NCBI RefSeq assembly: GCF_024763615.1
Contig: NC_077222.1
Coordinates: forward strand, 2,542,001-2,606,000
Reading direction: 5' to 3'
Origin: Phlebotomus papatasi
Taxonomy: Eukaryota > Arthropoda > Insecta > Diptera > Psychodidae
Length of the DNA stretch: 64,000 bases
The translations under genes and the position numbers were made by a program. Below, one piece after another: positions 34,726-46,499 of the stretch. The notes beneath the pieces were generated by a model. That model was not told where the DNA came from and did no database searches. It saw only the letters and a list, made by a program, of their open reading frames with translations. Position 1 is the stretch's first letter, and each line of letters begins with the position of its first letter.

Positions 34726-34869
34726 AATTCCTTCTCCCAGTGTTTTGTTTTTCCTATTTTTTTGTTTTATTTTTTTTTTAAATTGTTTTATATTCAATTT
34801 ATATTTGTGTTATTTGTTCTTTTTTGTTGATTTATGTATTTTGGGATAAATACAAAAGTGATTTTGGAC

Positions 34870-34875
34870 AATAAA
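34870..34875 (+). terminator. Poly(A) signal of OPLAH
   Basis: AATAAA 145 bp after the stop codon. It follows a T-rich 3' UTR and precedes further AT-rich sequence. Confidence 0.55.
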
Positions 34876-34879
34876 TATT

Positions 34880-35744
34880 GAGAAACGAATGTTTCAAAGC
34901 ATAAAATTTCGTTTGTTTAGAAAATGAAACTTGTTTGGAATGGTGTCTTCGCTAAATGTATGCTCTGCATATGCTTCATGCAGCATATGTCCTATGCTAT
35001 ATCTACGTAAAGTAATAAGAAGATTGCAATTACTCTCAAAAGTTTCGTCTCTTTCGTCTGTACTTTCTGGAAAATCTGTAATTTTTGTGTTTCAGGTTTT
35101 TCTACTGAAGCTTTATGTATTAGTTCTATGAGGTTTTTCCTTGGGTTTTCCTATTTTAAATCGGCACAATTGCCCCAAATACAGAAAGTACCGATTTTCT
35201 GCATTTTCTTTCGCCACAAAATTTCCTGCGGTTTTCTCACACAATTCCCCCATCCCATCATCTGCAAGTGAAATCCCCTCTAAACCAACATTTGGGAAAA
35301 ATCCCTGGAAAATATTGACGACAATATTTTCATTTGTGTTTAAAATTGCAAATTACACCATTTTCACCAAGATAACGCAGAAAGAAACCCCCGCCTTTGA
35401 GCACTTTTTCTTTCCTTTTTAATAATTCACCAAATAATTTTTCACGGGGTGCTCTCGACGACGCTTTTCCATGCTATTGTCGCATTTTCCAGCACTTTAT
35501 TGTGCACATTAGGCGAATGTAATTCTACCAACCTCCTTTTTTTTATTCAATCTCCCGTCATCTCCACGTAAATACATTAACAGCTTAGCCAAAGAGAAAT
35601 CCAGGAGAATATGAGTCTGAATAGAGACTCTTTTTTCACAAGAGCGGTTTCTATTGGTCAAGAACAGGAGCTTGAAAAATCAAGGGGTCAATTAATTCAA
35701 GATATTTAAAGATTTTTCTTTAGAAAAATTGATGGGAAAGAATT
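34880..35744. other. Intergenic, no gene recognised
   Basis: Contains a small inverted pair CATATGCTTCATGCAGCATATG near 34966-34990 and otherwise unremarkable sequence. The + frame at 35141-35422 has no recognisable similarity or splice context. Confidence 0.4.
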
Positions 35745-37485
35745 CTGCTGATAAATGCTGATAAATTAATTGCGATATATTGTTATATAACTTATTATTT
35801 TGCAATTTCTTAGAAACATTAAATAATTCCTGGATTTTTATATCTTCAAGTGTACCGTAAAAACCTTTTTTTAAGACCAAGAACGTAGGGTATGCTTGAA
35901 GAGATAATCCTGCCGATAAATCGCAATTAATTGCTATACATCGCGATTAACTTTATTGATTCCTTACTCCTTGGAATCCTAGAATATCTAGTAGCTTTTT
36001 TTAAATGATTTTCAGTATCCTATAAAAAGCATTTTAAAACAACTTAGATATTAAAACTATTTTTAAAGATAATAAATGCCGATAAATCGCAGTAAATTAT
36101 GATATATCGTGATTTTTCTTTATTACTTCCTGATTCTTCGAAATACTGGAATATTTAGTAGCTTTCTATTATTTTCAATATTCTGTATAAAGATCTTTCT
36201 AAAACAAATTAGATATTATAACTATCATTAAAAGATAATAACTGCCGATAAATCGAAATTAAATGCGGTATATCACGATTTACTTTATTAATTCCTCATT
36301 CTTTGAAATCCTAGATAATTTAGTCGTTTTACATTGGTTTTAAGTATCCTTTAAAATCTTCTCTAAAAGAACTTAGAAGTTGGAACTTGCTCTAAAAGAT
36401 AATAAGTGCCAAAAAATTGCACTATATTGCAATATATCGCGATTTACTGTATTGTTTCTTCATTCTTTAGAGTCCTAGCTGATTTTTTTAGTAGATTTCC
36501 ATGGTTTTCAGCATCTTGTAAAGATCTTTTCTGAGAAGTTTTATGAGGTAGAACTAGCTCCAAAAGACAATTATTCCGATTTATTTCTAATTTTTTTTAA
36601 ATTAATTTGCGTTATAATCGTGATTTTTCTTAATTGTTTCCTGATTTTTAGAGTACCTTTTAGTTCAGAACCTTTTCCTAAGATTCAGCATCATATAAAA
36701 AGCTTTTCTGAAATAAACTTGGAAATTAGAAATATCTCTAACAGATCATACTGCCAATAAATTGCAATAAATTTCGATATATCGCGATTTACTTTAATGT
36801 TTCCTGATTCCTTAGAGTCCTAGAATATTTAGTAATTTTTCATGGTTTTCAAAATTCTGTAAAGAACTTTTCTACAAAAGAAATATTGAAGTTAAAAATA
36901 TCTAACAGGTGATACCTCCGATATATCACAGTAGATTGCGATATATTGCAATTGATTTTATTTATTTATTTTTTTGTTAATTTCATGGAATTTTGGAATA
37001 TTTGTTAGTTCTTCTTGGCTTATTTCTTGCGAAGCTTTTATGTAAAATATTTGTTATTATTATTACAAATTTCTAGTAGAAAGTTATTGTGGATAAATCG
37101 CATTTAATCGCGATATATCGCAAATTTTAATATTTCTTTCTATTTTTTTTGAAATCTTAAAATGTTTCCCTGCCTTTCGTAGTTTTAAGTGTCTCTTAAA
37201 AAGCTTTCATAACAAATTACAGTACAGAGTAAAAGCTTTAGAAATCGATACTGACGATAAATCGCGGATAATGGAGATGTTGCGATTTTAATCATTGTTC
37301 CTCAATTTTTTTTTGACGTTTTAGGCTATTTTTTAGCATTGTAGATTTTATTGCTTCTTACAAAGCTTTTCATCCTTTTTATAAGAGTTTTTAGTATCTC
37401 AGGAAAAATCACTAGAAACAGACTATTGTCGATGAAGCGCAATTAATTGCGATATTTTGCTAATTATCATGCTTCATTAGAAATT
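35745..37485. repeat. Degenerate ~166-bp satellite
   Basis: About eleven diverged units. The landmark TGCCGATAAATCGC recurs near 35756, 35912, 36078, 36244, 36408, 36580, 36753, 36918, 37091, 37251 and 37428. Spacing is 156-177 bp, mostly 164-166. Each unit also has a GATATATCGCGATTTA-like palindrome, TTCCTGATTCTTnGA, TCCTAGAATATTTAGTAG and TATAAAAAGC. Units are 60-75% alike by eye, so the array is old. Confidence 0.75.
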
Positions 37486-38162
37486 ATTTTACTTCAGCCT
37501 AGAACTTCGTTTTCCTGATTTTTTTTGCAATTTAATACTCGATTATTATTTCGATTTGAAAAAATACAATGATATTAAATATTCTGATTCTCTTATTTAA
37601 CCTAGAGAGTTAATTAAAATTTGAGATTATGCAGGATGGAAATGTTTCCGGAGTTTTCTATTTAAATTCCATTTTTATTGCAAATTTTCCCATTGATTTT
37701 TTCTGCAATTTGTAAATTATTTATACCAAACAAAGCGAATAAAATTTTAATCACTTTTTAATTTAAGCTATCAAAAATAAAAATCTACGTTAGTTAAAAT
37801 ATAAAAAAGTATTAGAAATGACGAAAAAATACTTGTTTTATCTTTTAAATTATCAGTTTTAATGAAAAATAAATTAAATATTGAATTTATCTGGTAAACT
37901 TAAGAGTTCTTTCAGGTCAACAGAGATTTTTGGTAATAAAAATGTCGAATTAGGGTAAATGTCCTAATTAAAAACCATTTCCAGACGCTTTAACTTTGAC
38001 AGAAGATTCAACACATTAAGTTCGTATTTTTTCTAAAGAGAATTGCATAAATTTGCTCCTTGACTCTTCTAGAATGTTACTGTTTAGTGAAAATTTTTTA
38101 AATATAATTTGAAAACTTCTTAAATACAAGAAAAAGGGACAGATAATCCTAACCGGCTTATG
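37486..38162. other. Intergenic, no gene recognised
   Basis: AT-rich sequence between a satellite and a TIR element; no supportable feature was seen. Confidence 0.4.
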
Positions 38163-38164
38163 TA

Positions 38165-39948
38165 GGTGAGATTCTTAACGTGAGCTAACTCGGAGTGCAT
38201 GCAAATTCGATTTAGAGCTGAAATAGTGAGTCGCCATTCAGTTATCTTGAATCAAATTCGTGAAATTATACAAATTTTGTATTTAAACCAAAATATCAAG
38301 GATTTGGATGAACTGGCACAAAAGTGATATATGGGTGAAATGTAGACCAGAATGTACTCTATAATTTTCCTATAGAACATGATCTCATCGATTACTCAGA
38401 AGCCAAGATAAGCGAGGTTTTTTGTTTCTTAACTTGTTTTTTCATCCAGAGTGCCCCAACTAGTCATTTGTTGAACTTCAACTATATCAAAGAATTGTTG
38501 TATTTTGTGGGACTTTCCATTTAAAACCCTATTTTGAGTGTCTTGGTGGAGTAGAGGTAGTCAAATTGGCATCTGAGTGATTTCAAAGCGTTATTATGGG
38601 AAAAATCAATTTTTTCACACTTAAACGGCAAAATCGGAGTGATAGCGTAGTCTGAGCGGAAAATGATGTATGGACGAAATGTAGAGACAAATGTCCTCTA
38701 TAATTATGTCGAAGTAATCATCAAAATCGGTTCAGCGACAGTCGAGATAATTGAGGTTATGTGATATTGAAATTGGTTTTTCGACTGTGGCGCCCCTGGT
38801 GTTGGTCCCACGAAGTTCAAATATTTTAGAAAGTTATAGTATTTGGTGAGATCTTTCGTTTAAGCCCTCATTCATCAAAATCGGTCACATAGAATCGGAG
38901 ATATGATTTTTTGAATTTTGTGAACTTTGACCCCTCATATCTCCGGTTCTGTTTTAACCACAGCGCACATACGCACCATTTTGGAAACGTCCTAGACTGG
39001 ACTACAACATACTAAAATTTGATTAACTTGCACAATGCCGTTTTTGAGAAAAGTGACTTTGAATTTCGATGAATTTTGACGCTATCACAGCGCCACCTGT
39101 GGTGAATTTTTGAACTTCCATCTGAAAGTGCTCATCGAGACGAAACCAAAAAGGTAAAATTTAGCTCGCTATGTTAGTTAAAACCGGAGATAGAGGCCGG
39201 TCAATGTTCGAACTTTGACTCCTTATAGCTCGGGTCAGGGGTTATGGATCGACTTAAGGTTTTTTTTGTTTGATAGGTATAATCAACGGCTACAACGTAC
39301 TAAAATTTCAGCCCGATGCACAATGGAATTTTTGAGTTATTTAAATTATAAGTTTTAAAAATTTTCTTTTTAATAATAGCGCCCCTAGCGGTGGTTTTAT
39401 GAACTTGCGATGTTAGAAGGGGAGGTGGCATTTGACGAGAGCTTTCCAAAAAGCCCTCACTTTTTAAATTCTGACAATTAGAACCGGAGTTATGGCCATT
39501 TTAAGAAATTTTTTTGGACCCTTATAGCTCGGGTCAGGGGGGTCGGGGGACCTTAAGTTTGGTATTGATGGAAAGCTCTAAGGCCCAGCTATAACATTCT
39601 AAAATTTGAGCCCGCTCAATGCCATAGGGCCGGAGCTATTGAGAAAACAAAAAAAGGGGGGTCTTCAAAATGGCGGAAGGAGGGGTGGGGGGTGGGGGGT
39701 CAATGCACCAAGTTGCAATTTTCACCCGATATATAACCTTTGCCGAAAACCGCAAGTCGATATCTTTTTTAGTTTAGGAGCTATTAACCTCCAAAGAGCG
39801 GCCGGCCGGCCGGCCGGGAACGTAAAATAGCCACATATATATTCGTGATCAGGAAGTGGCGAAACACATTTTGGCCAAGTTTGAGGTCGATCGGACGACA
39901 TGAAATTTTGTTAGGATTATAGTAGGTGAGATTGTTAAGAATCTCACC
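38165..39948. mobile_element. TAGGTGAGATTCTTAAC element with ~295-bp modules
   Basis: Ends TA|GGTGAGATTCTTAAC and GTTAAGAATCTCACC|TA. The right end also forms a local hairpin (39923-39950). The interior is richer in GC than its surroundings and built from at least three diverged direct modules. GCGCC(C/A)CCT-type words fall at 38790, 39090 and 39379; CTACAACATACTAAAATTT-like words at 39002, about 39292 and 39590; TCGGGTCAGGGG or its variants also repeat. There is no long open frame and no transposase. The module vocabulary recurs in the foldback at 57992-58746. Confidence 0.65.
39797..39820. repeat. (GGCC)n microsatellite
   Basis: GCGGCCGGCCGGCCGGCCGG, a short GC-only tandem run that stands out in AT-rich surroundings, near the right end of the modular element. 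Confidence 0.85.
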
Positions 39949-39950
39949 TA

Positions 39951-40671
39951 ATACGCGAGTGTAAAATACTTCTATTGGAAACAAATTAATCTAAATGGAG
40001 ACAAGGAATAGTTTCTAATTGGAGACAAACAGTGAAAGTGAAAGCGCGACGAAAGGCTTCCAAAATCTTGTTGAGTTGCTCATGAGTGCAGGATTTGTAC
40101 TTATTCCTGGTCTTTTCTCCTTTTCCGTCTAAAACAATAAGAAAATTTCCCGAAAAAAAAAAATCATATTTCCGGGGTTTCCTATTGAAGCATTTGCAGA
40201 CACTTCAGAAAAAACCTTTTTGCTCACGAAATAGGTAATTATTTCATTTGAAAACTTCATGTATCGTTAATACTTAATAGTTAACTTAATTAAAATAAAA
40301 TAATCCAGAAATATGAAATAAATGTTAAACAAAACGAATAAACAACAGCCATCTCATTGTGTTTTTTATTGGAAAACATGATCGTTCGATGAAAAATTCG
40401 ATGGTAAAAAGGTACACTTTTAATTTTTCTGAAAAATTAAAAAATTAAAATTTGTGAATATGAATGGATTTTCGCTTTATTTGGAGTAAAATTAACTAAA
40501 TAATGAAACTCTGGTATAGAAAATATATAAACATAATAATTTACTACTGCATTTATCATGAAAATAATGAGGTTTCCATTTGGAGTAGCGAAAAATTTCC
40601 TTTTGGAGCAGGTTTTGAATTAGCTTAATTTACCCTATATCTAAAGAATTTCACTGAAATTTTTATCAATA
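39951..40671. other. Intergenic, no gene recognised
   Basis: AT-rich, with no supportable gene or bounded repeat. Confidence 0.4.
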
Positions 40672-40900
40672 GGGGACTCTCCAGTGATGGCCAGTGGATT
40701 TGAAGTCACTTCACAAAGAAAGACACTTTCATGAAAAGAGCTTTCGGTCCTGGATACGGACCTTTTTCAGTGGTCGATTAAACTGTGTGAAGAAGGTCAG
40801 TATCCAGGACCGAAAGCTCTGGGAAAGATTGTAAAAGTGTTTTTAGCTGAGTTCTTTGTGAAGTGACTTCAAATCCACTGACCATTACCGGAGAGTCCCC
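40672..40900. mobile_element. GGGGACTCTCC foldback MITE
   Basis: TA-flanked, 229 bp. The outer arms GGGGACTCTCCAGTGATGG and CCAGTGGATTTGAAGTCACT pair with the right end. The inner arm AGAGCTTTCGGTCCTGGATA pairs with TATCCAGGACCGAAAGCTCT. The inner part is shared with 48211-48368, the outer part is not. Confidence 0.8.
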
Positions 40901-40902
40901 TA

Positions 40903-42139
40903 TCTATACATATCACATCGGTTTCATCATCAAATGAAATTTTGATCATTCTCAAAATTAAGTTCCTCGCCCCTTTGTAGGAAGCCAAGTTGGTGCACCA
41001 AAAAATAAGGAAAATATTACGTGATTTCTGCTGTTTTTATGTATCATCACCGCTACCATTTAACAAGGAAAAATTGAAAGAGAAAAAGCAGACGGTAATC
41101 ATAAAAATCATAAATTTCATCACAATTATTTCATTTTTTTTCTTCCTTCAGAAAAGAATATACTCCAAAATAATACATTTATTTTCATTCTCAAATCTAT
41201 TCCACCTCTTTGTCCTTAAGATTATTTCAGGGTGGGGCTAACCTCAAATCCTCCTTCTCGGTGGAAATCCCCTTTTATGTGGGACAATTCCACAGTCACA
41301 AGACACTGAGGTGCAATAATCATTAAATTTAATACTCCTGGCCATGATTCCTTTCAGACTTGGCGCTCATGAATTCCCACAGTTGTTGGAAAAAAAAGAA
41401 AAGAGAAAATGAAATTGACGCGAATACTTGAGGTCACACAGAATAAGCATCCTCTTGAGAAATGAGGATAAAACAAATAAAACATCATTCAATTCCATTT
41501 GGATTTGAGGGTTTGTGTCACCCAGGCTAATTTTCCTACATATTGCGTGATGGAGAGACCTCAAGAAGTATAAGAGAAAAGGCTTAAGACAATTTTCCTC
41601 GGAATATCTCAATTTCCTCATACCCCATTCCCCTGGTCTTCCACATCTTTGAGCTTTTTGGCGCCAAGGCAATGGACATTGTGTGAATTTGTAATAAGTG
41701 CTTAAGATGGGGATGTACGATGAAAAAAAAAATAGACAAAAGCAATTTCGTGAATGAATTCACTTGCAAAAGAGCACTGAAGTAGGGCCTATAAATCCCG
41801 CAACAACATAGAAGCGTACATTTGGACATGCCAATTACATTTGGTCACAAGATTGCGCATCAAAGTTCTGGATGATAAGAAAACCACTCGAATATAACTC
41901 GGAAATCAGACAAGGAAAATTTCATGAAATTTTGGCATGGAGGAAGTCGAAGAAACTAGTCTTTCTTAACGAATAATAGAAAAAAAGTGTTATCATATAC
42001 AAAGAGCAATTTTCAGAAGAAAAAACAATCAAAGATAGTAGCTGTCAATTCAATAAAACGATTTCAATCTCAGAAATATACCCTAAATTTTCTTGAAGAT
42101 ATATTAAATTGTATTAAATTTTAGAAATCAGGATTTTGA
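40903..42139. other. Intergenic, no gene recognised
   Basis: Mixed sequence, slightly richer in GC around 41230-41830. Open frames on the minus strand there (81-101 codons) show no family resemblance and overlap each other, so no gene is called. Confidence 0.4.
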
Positions 42140-43925
42140 ATTCAAGATTTAGAATTCAAACGTAAAATGGAATAAGAATACACCCAAAATTAGAGACAAA
42201 CCATCCTGAAATAGGTTAAAATTGAACACAAAGTGGGATAAGTAAAGTTTCAAAATGGGATTAAAAGATGTCCTAAAAATGAATAAAATTCATCACAGAA
42301 TGGGATAAGAATAATCCCCAAATAAGACAAAATAATCCCAAATTGGAGTGAAAAGAGTCCGAAAATGCTTTTAAAAAGTTATGAAAAAGGATTGAAAACG
42401 ATTTTAAAAATGCGATGAGAACAATCTCAAAATGGGATAAGCACTATCCAAAAATGGGATAAAAATAGCTCGAAAACGATCGCAAAATGGTATTAAAAGT
42501 ATCTTAAAATTGAATATCATTTATCACAGAATGGGATATGAACAATCTCAAAATGGTATAATTACAATCCAATAATGGGATAAAAATGGCTAGAAAACTG
42601 GATAACAACAATTTGAAAATTCGACATAACGATCACAAAATGGGATTAAAAGTTATCCAAAAATTGAATAAGATTTTTTACAAAATGGCATAAGAACAAT
42701 CCCAATGTGGGATAAAGACAATCCAATAATAGGATAAAAATAGTCTGAAAATGGGATAACAACAACTAGAAAATTCGACATAACGATCACAAAATGGGAT
42801 TAAAAGTTATCCTAAAATTGAATAAGACTTATCACAGAATGGGATAAGAATAATCCCAAAATGGGATAAAGACAATCCAATAATGGCATAAAAATAGTCC
42901 GAAAATGGGATAACAACAATTTGAAAATTCGACATATCGATCACAAAATGGGATTAAAAGTTATCCTAAAATTGAATAAGATTTGTCACAGAATGGGATA
43001 GAAACAATCTCAAAGTGGGATAATGGCAATCCAATAATGGGATAAAAATAGCTCGAAACTGGATAACAACCATTTGAAAACTCTACAAAACGATCGAAAA
43101 ACGGGACTAAAAGTATCCTAAAATTGAATAAGTTTTATCACAGAATGGGATAAAAACAATTCTAAAATAGGATAAAATAATCCAATTGTGAAGTAAAAAA
43201 AAGAATCCGAAAATGCGTTAAAACATTGGGCAATTGGAATGAATATTATCTCATAATTGTATAAAATTGATCACAAAATGGAAAAAAGAAGTCCCAAAAT
43301 GAGATAAAAGAATCCCAAAATTGGATAAAATAATCCCAAAATGAAGTAAACATTGTATGAAAGTGTGATAAAAACATTTTTAAAGTTCGATAAAGAGATC
43401 GAAAATCGTATTAAAACAAATCCAAAATGGAATAAAATTGATCACAAAATAGTATAAAAGCAATCTTACTAAAATCGGATAAAAGAAATTCCAAATTGAG
43501 ATAAAATTATCTTAAAATGGAATAAAAATAGTCTGAAAATGGGATAAAATCAATTTAAAAATTCGATAAAAGAATTGAAAAATGAGAATAAAACAAATTT
43601 AAATTGAAATACAATCCATCACTGATTGATAAAAGCAATCCCAATATTGGATAAGATAATCCCACAATGGAGTATATATAGTTTTTAAATGGATAAAGAT
43701 AATTCCAAAATCCGATAAAAGAACTACAAGGAATTGCAAAATCACAGTAAAAACAAACCCAAAATGAAAATAAAATTAATCACAAAGTTGGATAAAAATA
43801 ATTGCAAAACGGAATAAAATAATCGTTAAATGGGATAAAAATTAATTCAAAAATAGGATTAAATCAATTTCAGAATCTGAATTTCAAAAACAAACCCAAA
43901 ATAGGTTAGAATCAATCATATTTTG
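42140..43925. repeat. AATGGGATAA satellite with 154-bp higher-order period
   Basis: Built from ~22-bp subunits of the type AAAATGGGATAAnAACAATCC. Between about 42470 and 43170 the landmark CGATC(A/G)CAAAATGG recurs at 42477, 42630, 42784, 42938 and 43091, spacings 153-154 bp, equal to seven subunits. Outside that stretch subunits are more diverged and the higher order is lost. Stop codons in all frames; no coding potential. Confidence 0.85.
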
Positions 43926-43999
43926 GGGCACATTTTGTGTTACATTTAATCACGATATTTCTAAAAAATTAATTGCGAAGCGAGCTTTAATTTTAATTA

Positions 44000-44214
44000 G
44001 GTGGAAGTGGGGCACCTTTGAAACTGGGGCACCTTTGATATTGGGATTTCTCACCTAGTTTTAAATAAAATTGAGCATTATCGTGATATAATTTAGCTTA
44101 TCAATCTGTTTGTGCAGCTAAATTATATCACAATAAGGCTCAATTTTATTTAAAAATAGGTGAAAAATCACAATTTCAAAGATGCCCCAGTTTCAAAGGT
44201 GCCCCACTTCCCCC
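44000..44214. mobile_element. GTGGGGCACC MITE, full copy
   Basis: TA-flanked, 215 bp. Ends GGTGGAAGTGGGGCACCTTT and AAAGGTGCCCCACTTCCCCC, with a second paired block GAAACTGGGGCA / TGCCCCAGTTTC. The inner CAGCTAAATTATATCAC is also paired. The half copy is at 17088-17200. Confidence 0.85.
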
Positions 44215-44744
44215 TACCGAAGTTTAATGCAGAATTTAAAATAATAAAAGTGTTATCCCATTTTGCGATTGATTAGTATTTTTGCTTTTTTTTTGTAGAT
44301 TTTATTTAGGAAAATCATTCATTGACTTTTTTAAATTTCTGCATGGAATTAGATTAAATAAATTGTTATCATATTTTCTAAAGTTCAATCTTCATATTAG
44401 TGTTACTCTGCGAATTTTTCCACTATCCCTCATGTAATTTGAATGAATATTCTCAAGACATGTGTATGAATTTATATGTGAAAATTATGTAATTATATCA
44501 CTGCAAATGGAAGTTGCTTCAACTTGACAACATCAATGCTTCACTTTTATATCTTTTTCTCTACCCACTTCCTTCAAGAGCTATAAGAATTGTGTTAAAA
44601 CGTTTCATCTCTTGAGTTCGCGAGCTACAGGAAAATTTAAATGTTTTGTAATAAAGAAAGGTGGGGCAGTTTTAGTTTAGATATGAAACGCCAAAACTCA
44701 AATTTGACCCACTTATATTTCGTTTTTAATTAACATTTTTACTA

Positions 44745-45299
44745 CACAGATTTTTTTTTAATATTTAGTTAATGTTCGTGGGTATACCATTAAAACCATA
44801 AGCAGTTAACTAGCATTTTTTGTTCTTTTACAAACACTTCAATTCAATTCAATTCAATTTTTATATTTCTCCTCGATTAGTACTTAGTTGCGTCTGCCGC
44901 CGACTTACCACGACCGATCTCATCAGGTAAACGGCAGAAATCCTTAATCACAGATCGTATATGCCAAAATTAATACAGATTTACAATTTTATGAATCAAA
45001 ATTTCAATTAATTAACTTGTTCGCACATTTTTGTTCGTCTGACAAAAAAATGACGAACACATGACAAAATTTTCCGAACATTTTATTGTATTTACAAACA
45101 TTCATGAATAAATGCTCATAAAAGAACAAAAAATGTTCGTTAAGGGATCATGCAGCGAATAATGTTTGTAAAAAAAGTACAAACTTTTACAAACTTTTTG
45201 GTGGGCTTTACGATTTACGAACGTTTCGTAAGTTCCCAGTGGGAATCCACAAACATTTGTAAACTTTTTATAAAATATTTTTCCCATGCATTATTTTTT
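44745..45299. mobile_element. TTTGTTCGT foldback element, copy 3, split
   Basis: The left arm (44745-44837, starts CACAGATTTTTTTT and has TTCGTGGGTATACCATTAAA) and the right arm (about 45010-45299) belong to the same family as 19997-20420 but are separated by a retrotransposon 3' end. The + and - open frames across 45102-45437 are repeat-derived. Confidence 0.6.
44838..44948 (-). mobile_element. Non-LTR retrotransposon 3' end (candidate)
   Basis: Read on the minus strand it ends with GAGGAGAAATATAAAAATTG followed by four TTGAA repeats, preceded by GGTCGTGGTAAGTCGGCGGC. Short 3' tandem tails of this kind are typical of 5'-truncated LINE copies. It interrupts the foldback element around it. 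No reverse-transcriptase sequence remains. Confidence 0.45.
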
Positions 45300-45644
45300 T
45301 TACGTGTATCTCTGCGAACACTTTACTATAAAAGTTCAAAAATTCACCCAAGATGGCGCTGCGATAGCTTAAAAATTTCAAACCCATTTTTCTCAAAATC
45401 TGTATTAAGAAATTTAATAATTTTTGCTGTGTTGTAGGCTATATGTTGAGATGTTGCCAAAATGTTGTTCAGGTTCTTTGTAGGTTCAATGGAATCTGTA
45501 TTATGGCGAGTCAAAGTTTTAGAACTTCAAATACTTTTGCTTCTGGTTCTAATGGACCGAATTTGATGATTTTATTTTGATTCAAAAAGGCTTATTCGAG
45601 CCTTTTTAGCATCTTGAACTCCTTTTTTATCTCTTGCATTTTAA

Positions 45645-46048
45645 GGGCAGAATCACATTGACAGTAAAATGCTCGCCGTAACCTAACCGTATTTTGTTAA
45701 TTTATGCATTATCATTGCAATAGTTACGCAAATTTTCCATTACCGTATTAACTTATCTCATACTCGGTGGCACTATGTGAAAATAATATAAGAAAATTGA
45801 AGAAATAAAAGGCAAATTCGATAAACGGTGAGCAAAATAACTGTACGAGAAATTAATCATACAGTTTTTTACTCACCGTTTATCGCATTTTCATTTTATT
45901 TTTTCAATTTTCTTATATTATTTTCACCTAGTGCCACCGAGTATGAGATAAGGTAATACGGTAATCGAGAGTTTGCGTAAGAATTACAATGAAAATGCGT
46001 AAATTAATGAAATACGGTTAACATTTTACTGTTAATGTGATTCTGCCC
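45645..46048. mobile_element. Long foldback MITE with TAA flanks
   Basis: 404 bp of two nearly matching ~190-bp arms: GGGCAGAATCACATT, ACCGTATT, CTCATACTCGGTGGCACTA, GAAAATAATATAAGAAAATT and GATAAACGGTGAG all have inverted partners. Flanks are TAA on both sides, the 3-bp target expected for PIF/Harbinger-type elements (inference). Confidence 0.8.
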
Positions 46049-46095
46049 TAACTCAAAATGCGCAATTATTGTAACGATTACCCTGCACACTTAAT

Positions 46096-46279
46096 GTGTT
46101 GCTCCTGGCATATACAACCTGTGAAAGATCTTTTCCACCGTTTTGCTCTGGAGGTTGGTCACCAACGCTAAGACGGCGGTGGACGCTTGTTACTATCTTC
46201 TCTTTCCTATACTACCACACTATGCTTTCACCAGATTTAATGTCTCAAAAGTAAATGAAATAAAATAAATAAATAAATA
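46096..46279 (+). mobile_element. Retroelement 3' end with (AAAT)n tail
   Basis: GTTGGTCACCAACGCTAAGA, CGGCGGTGGACGC and a T/C-rich stretch lead to AAATAAATAAATAAATAAG. A similar CTAAGACGGCGATGG word stands at about 47750. It reads as a short LINE or SINE 3' fragment, 220 bp upstream of the protease homologue. Confidence 0.4.
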
Positions 46280-46408
46280 AGTAAATTTTGATCCTTGTCT
46301 TATTTCGCTCCACAGTGGCAGTGGCCACATTTAGCCCCATCTTCCCCTATAATATTTTGACTTTCTAGATAATTTTAATACCATTTCGATAATCTATCTC
46401 ATTTAATA

Positions 46409-46413
46409 TCAGT
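46409..46413 (+). promoter_or_regulatory. Candidate initiator of the protease homologue
   Basis: TCAGT 89 nt upstream of the ATG. Several GATA-type words (AGATAA at about 46377, GATAAG at about 46435) lie around it; such sites are common at insect gut genes. Evidence is motif-only and weak. Confidence 0.25.
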
Positions 46414-46499
46414 AGAGATTTTCCACCATTCCGCGATAAGATTTATGTGTACAAAAAGCAAAGTGTAGGAAATTCTGTGAGTTATTTTCATTCAGAAAA

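Noticed and set aside
39790..39825. CpG island or promoter at the GGCC run
   Set aside because: Only about 24 bp of GC-only sequence within a repeat element, with no gene nearby.
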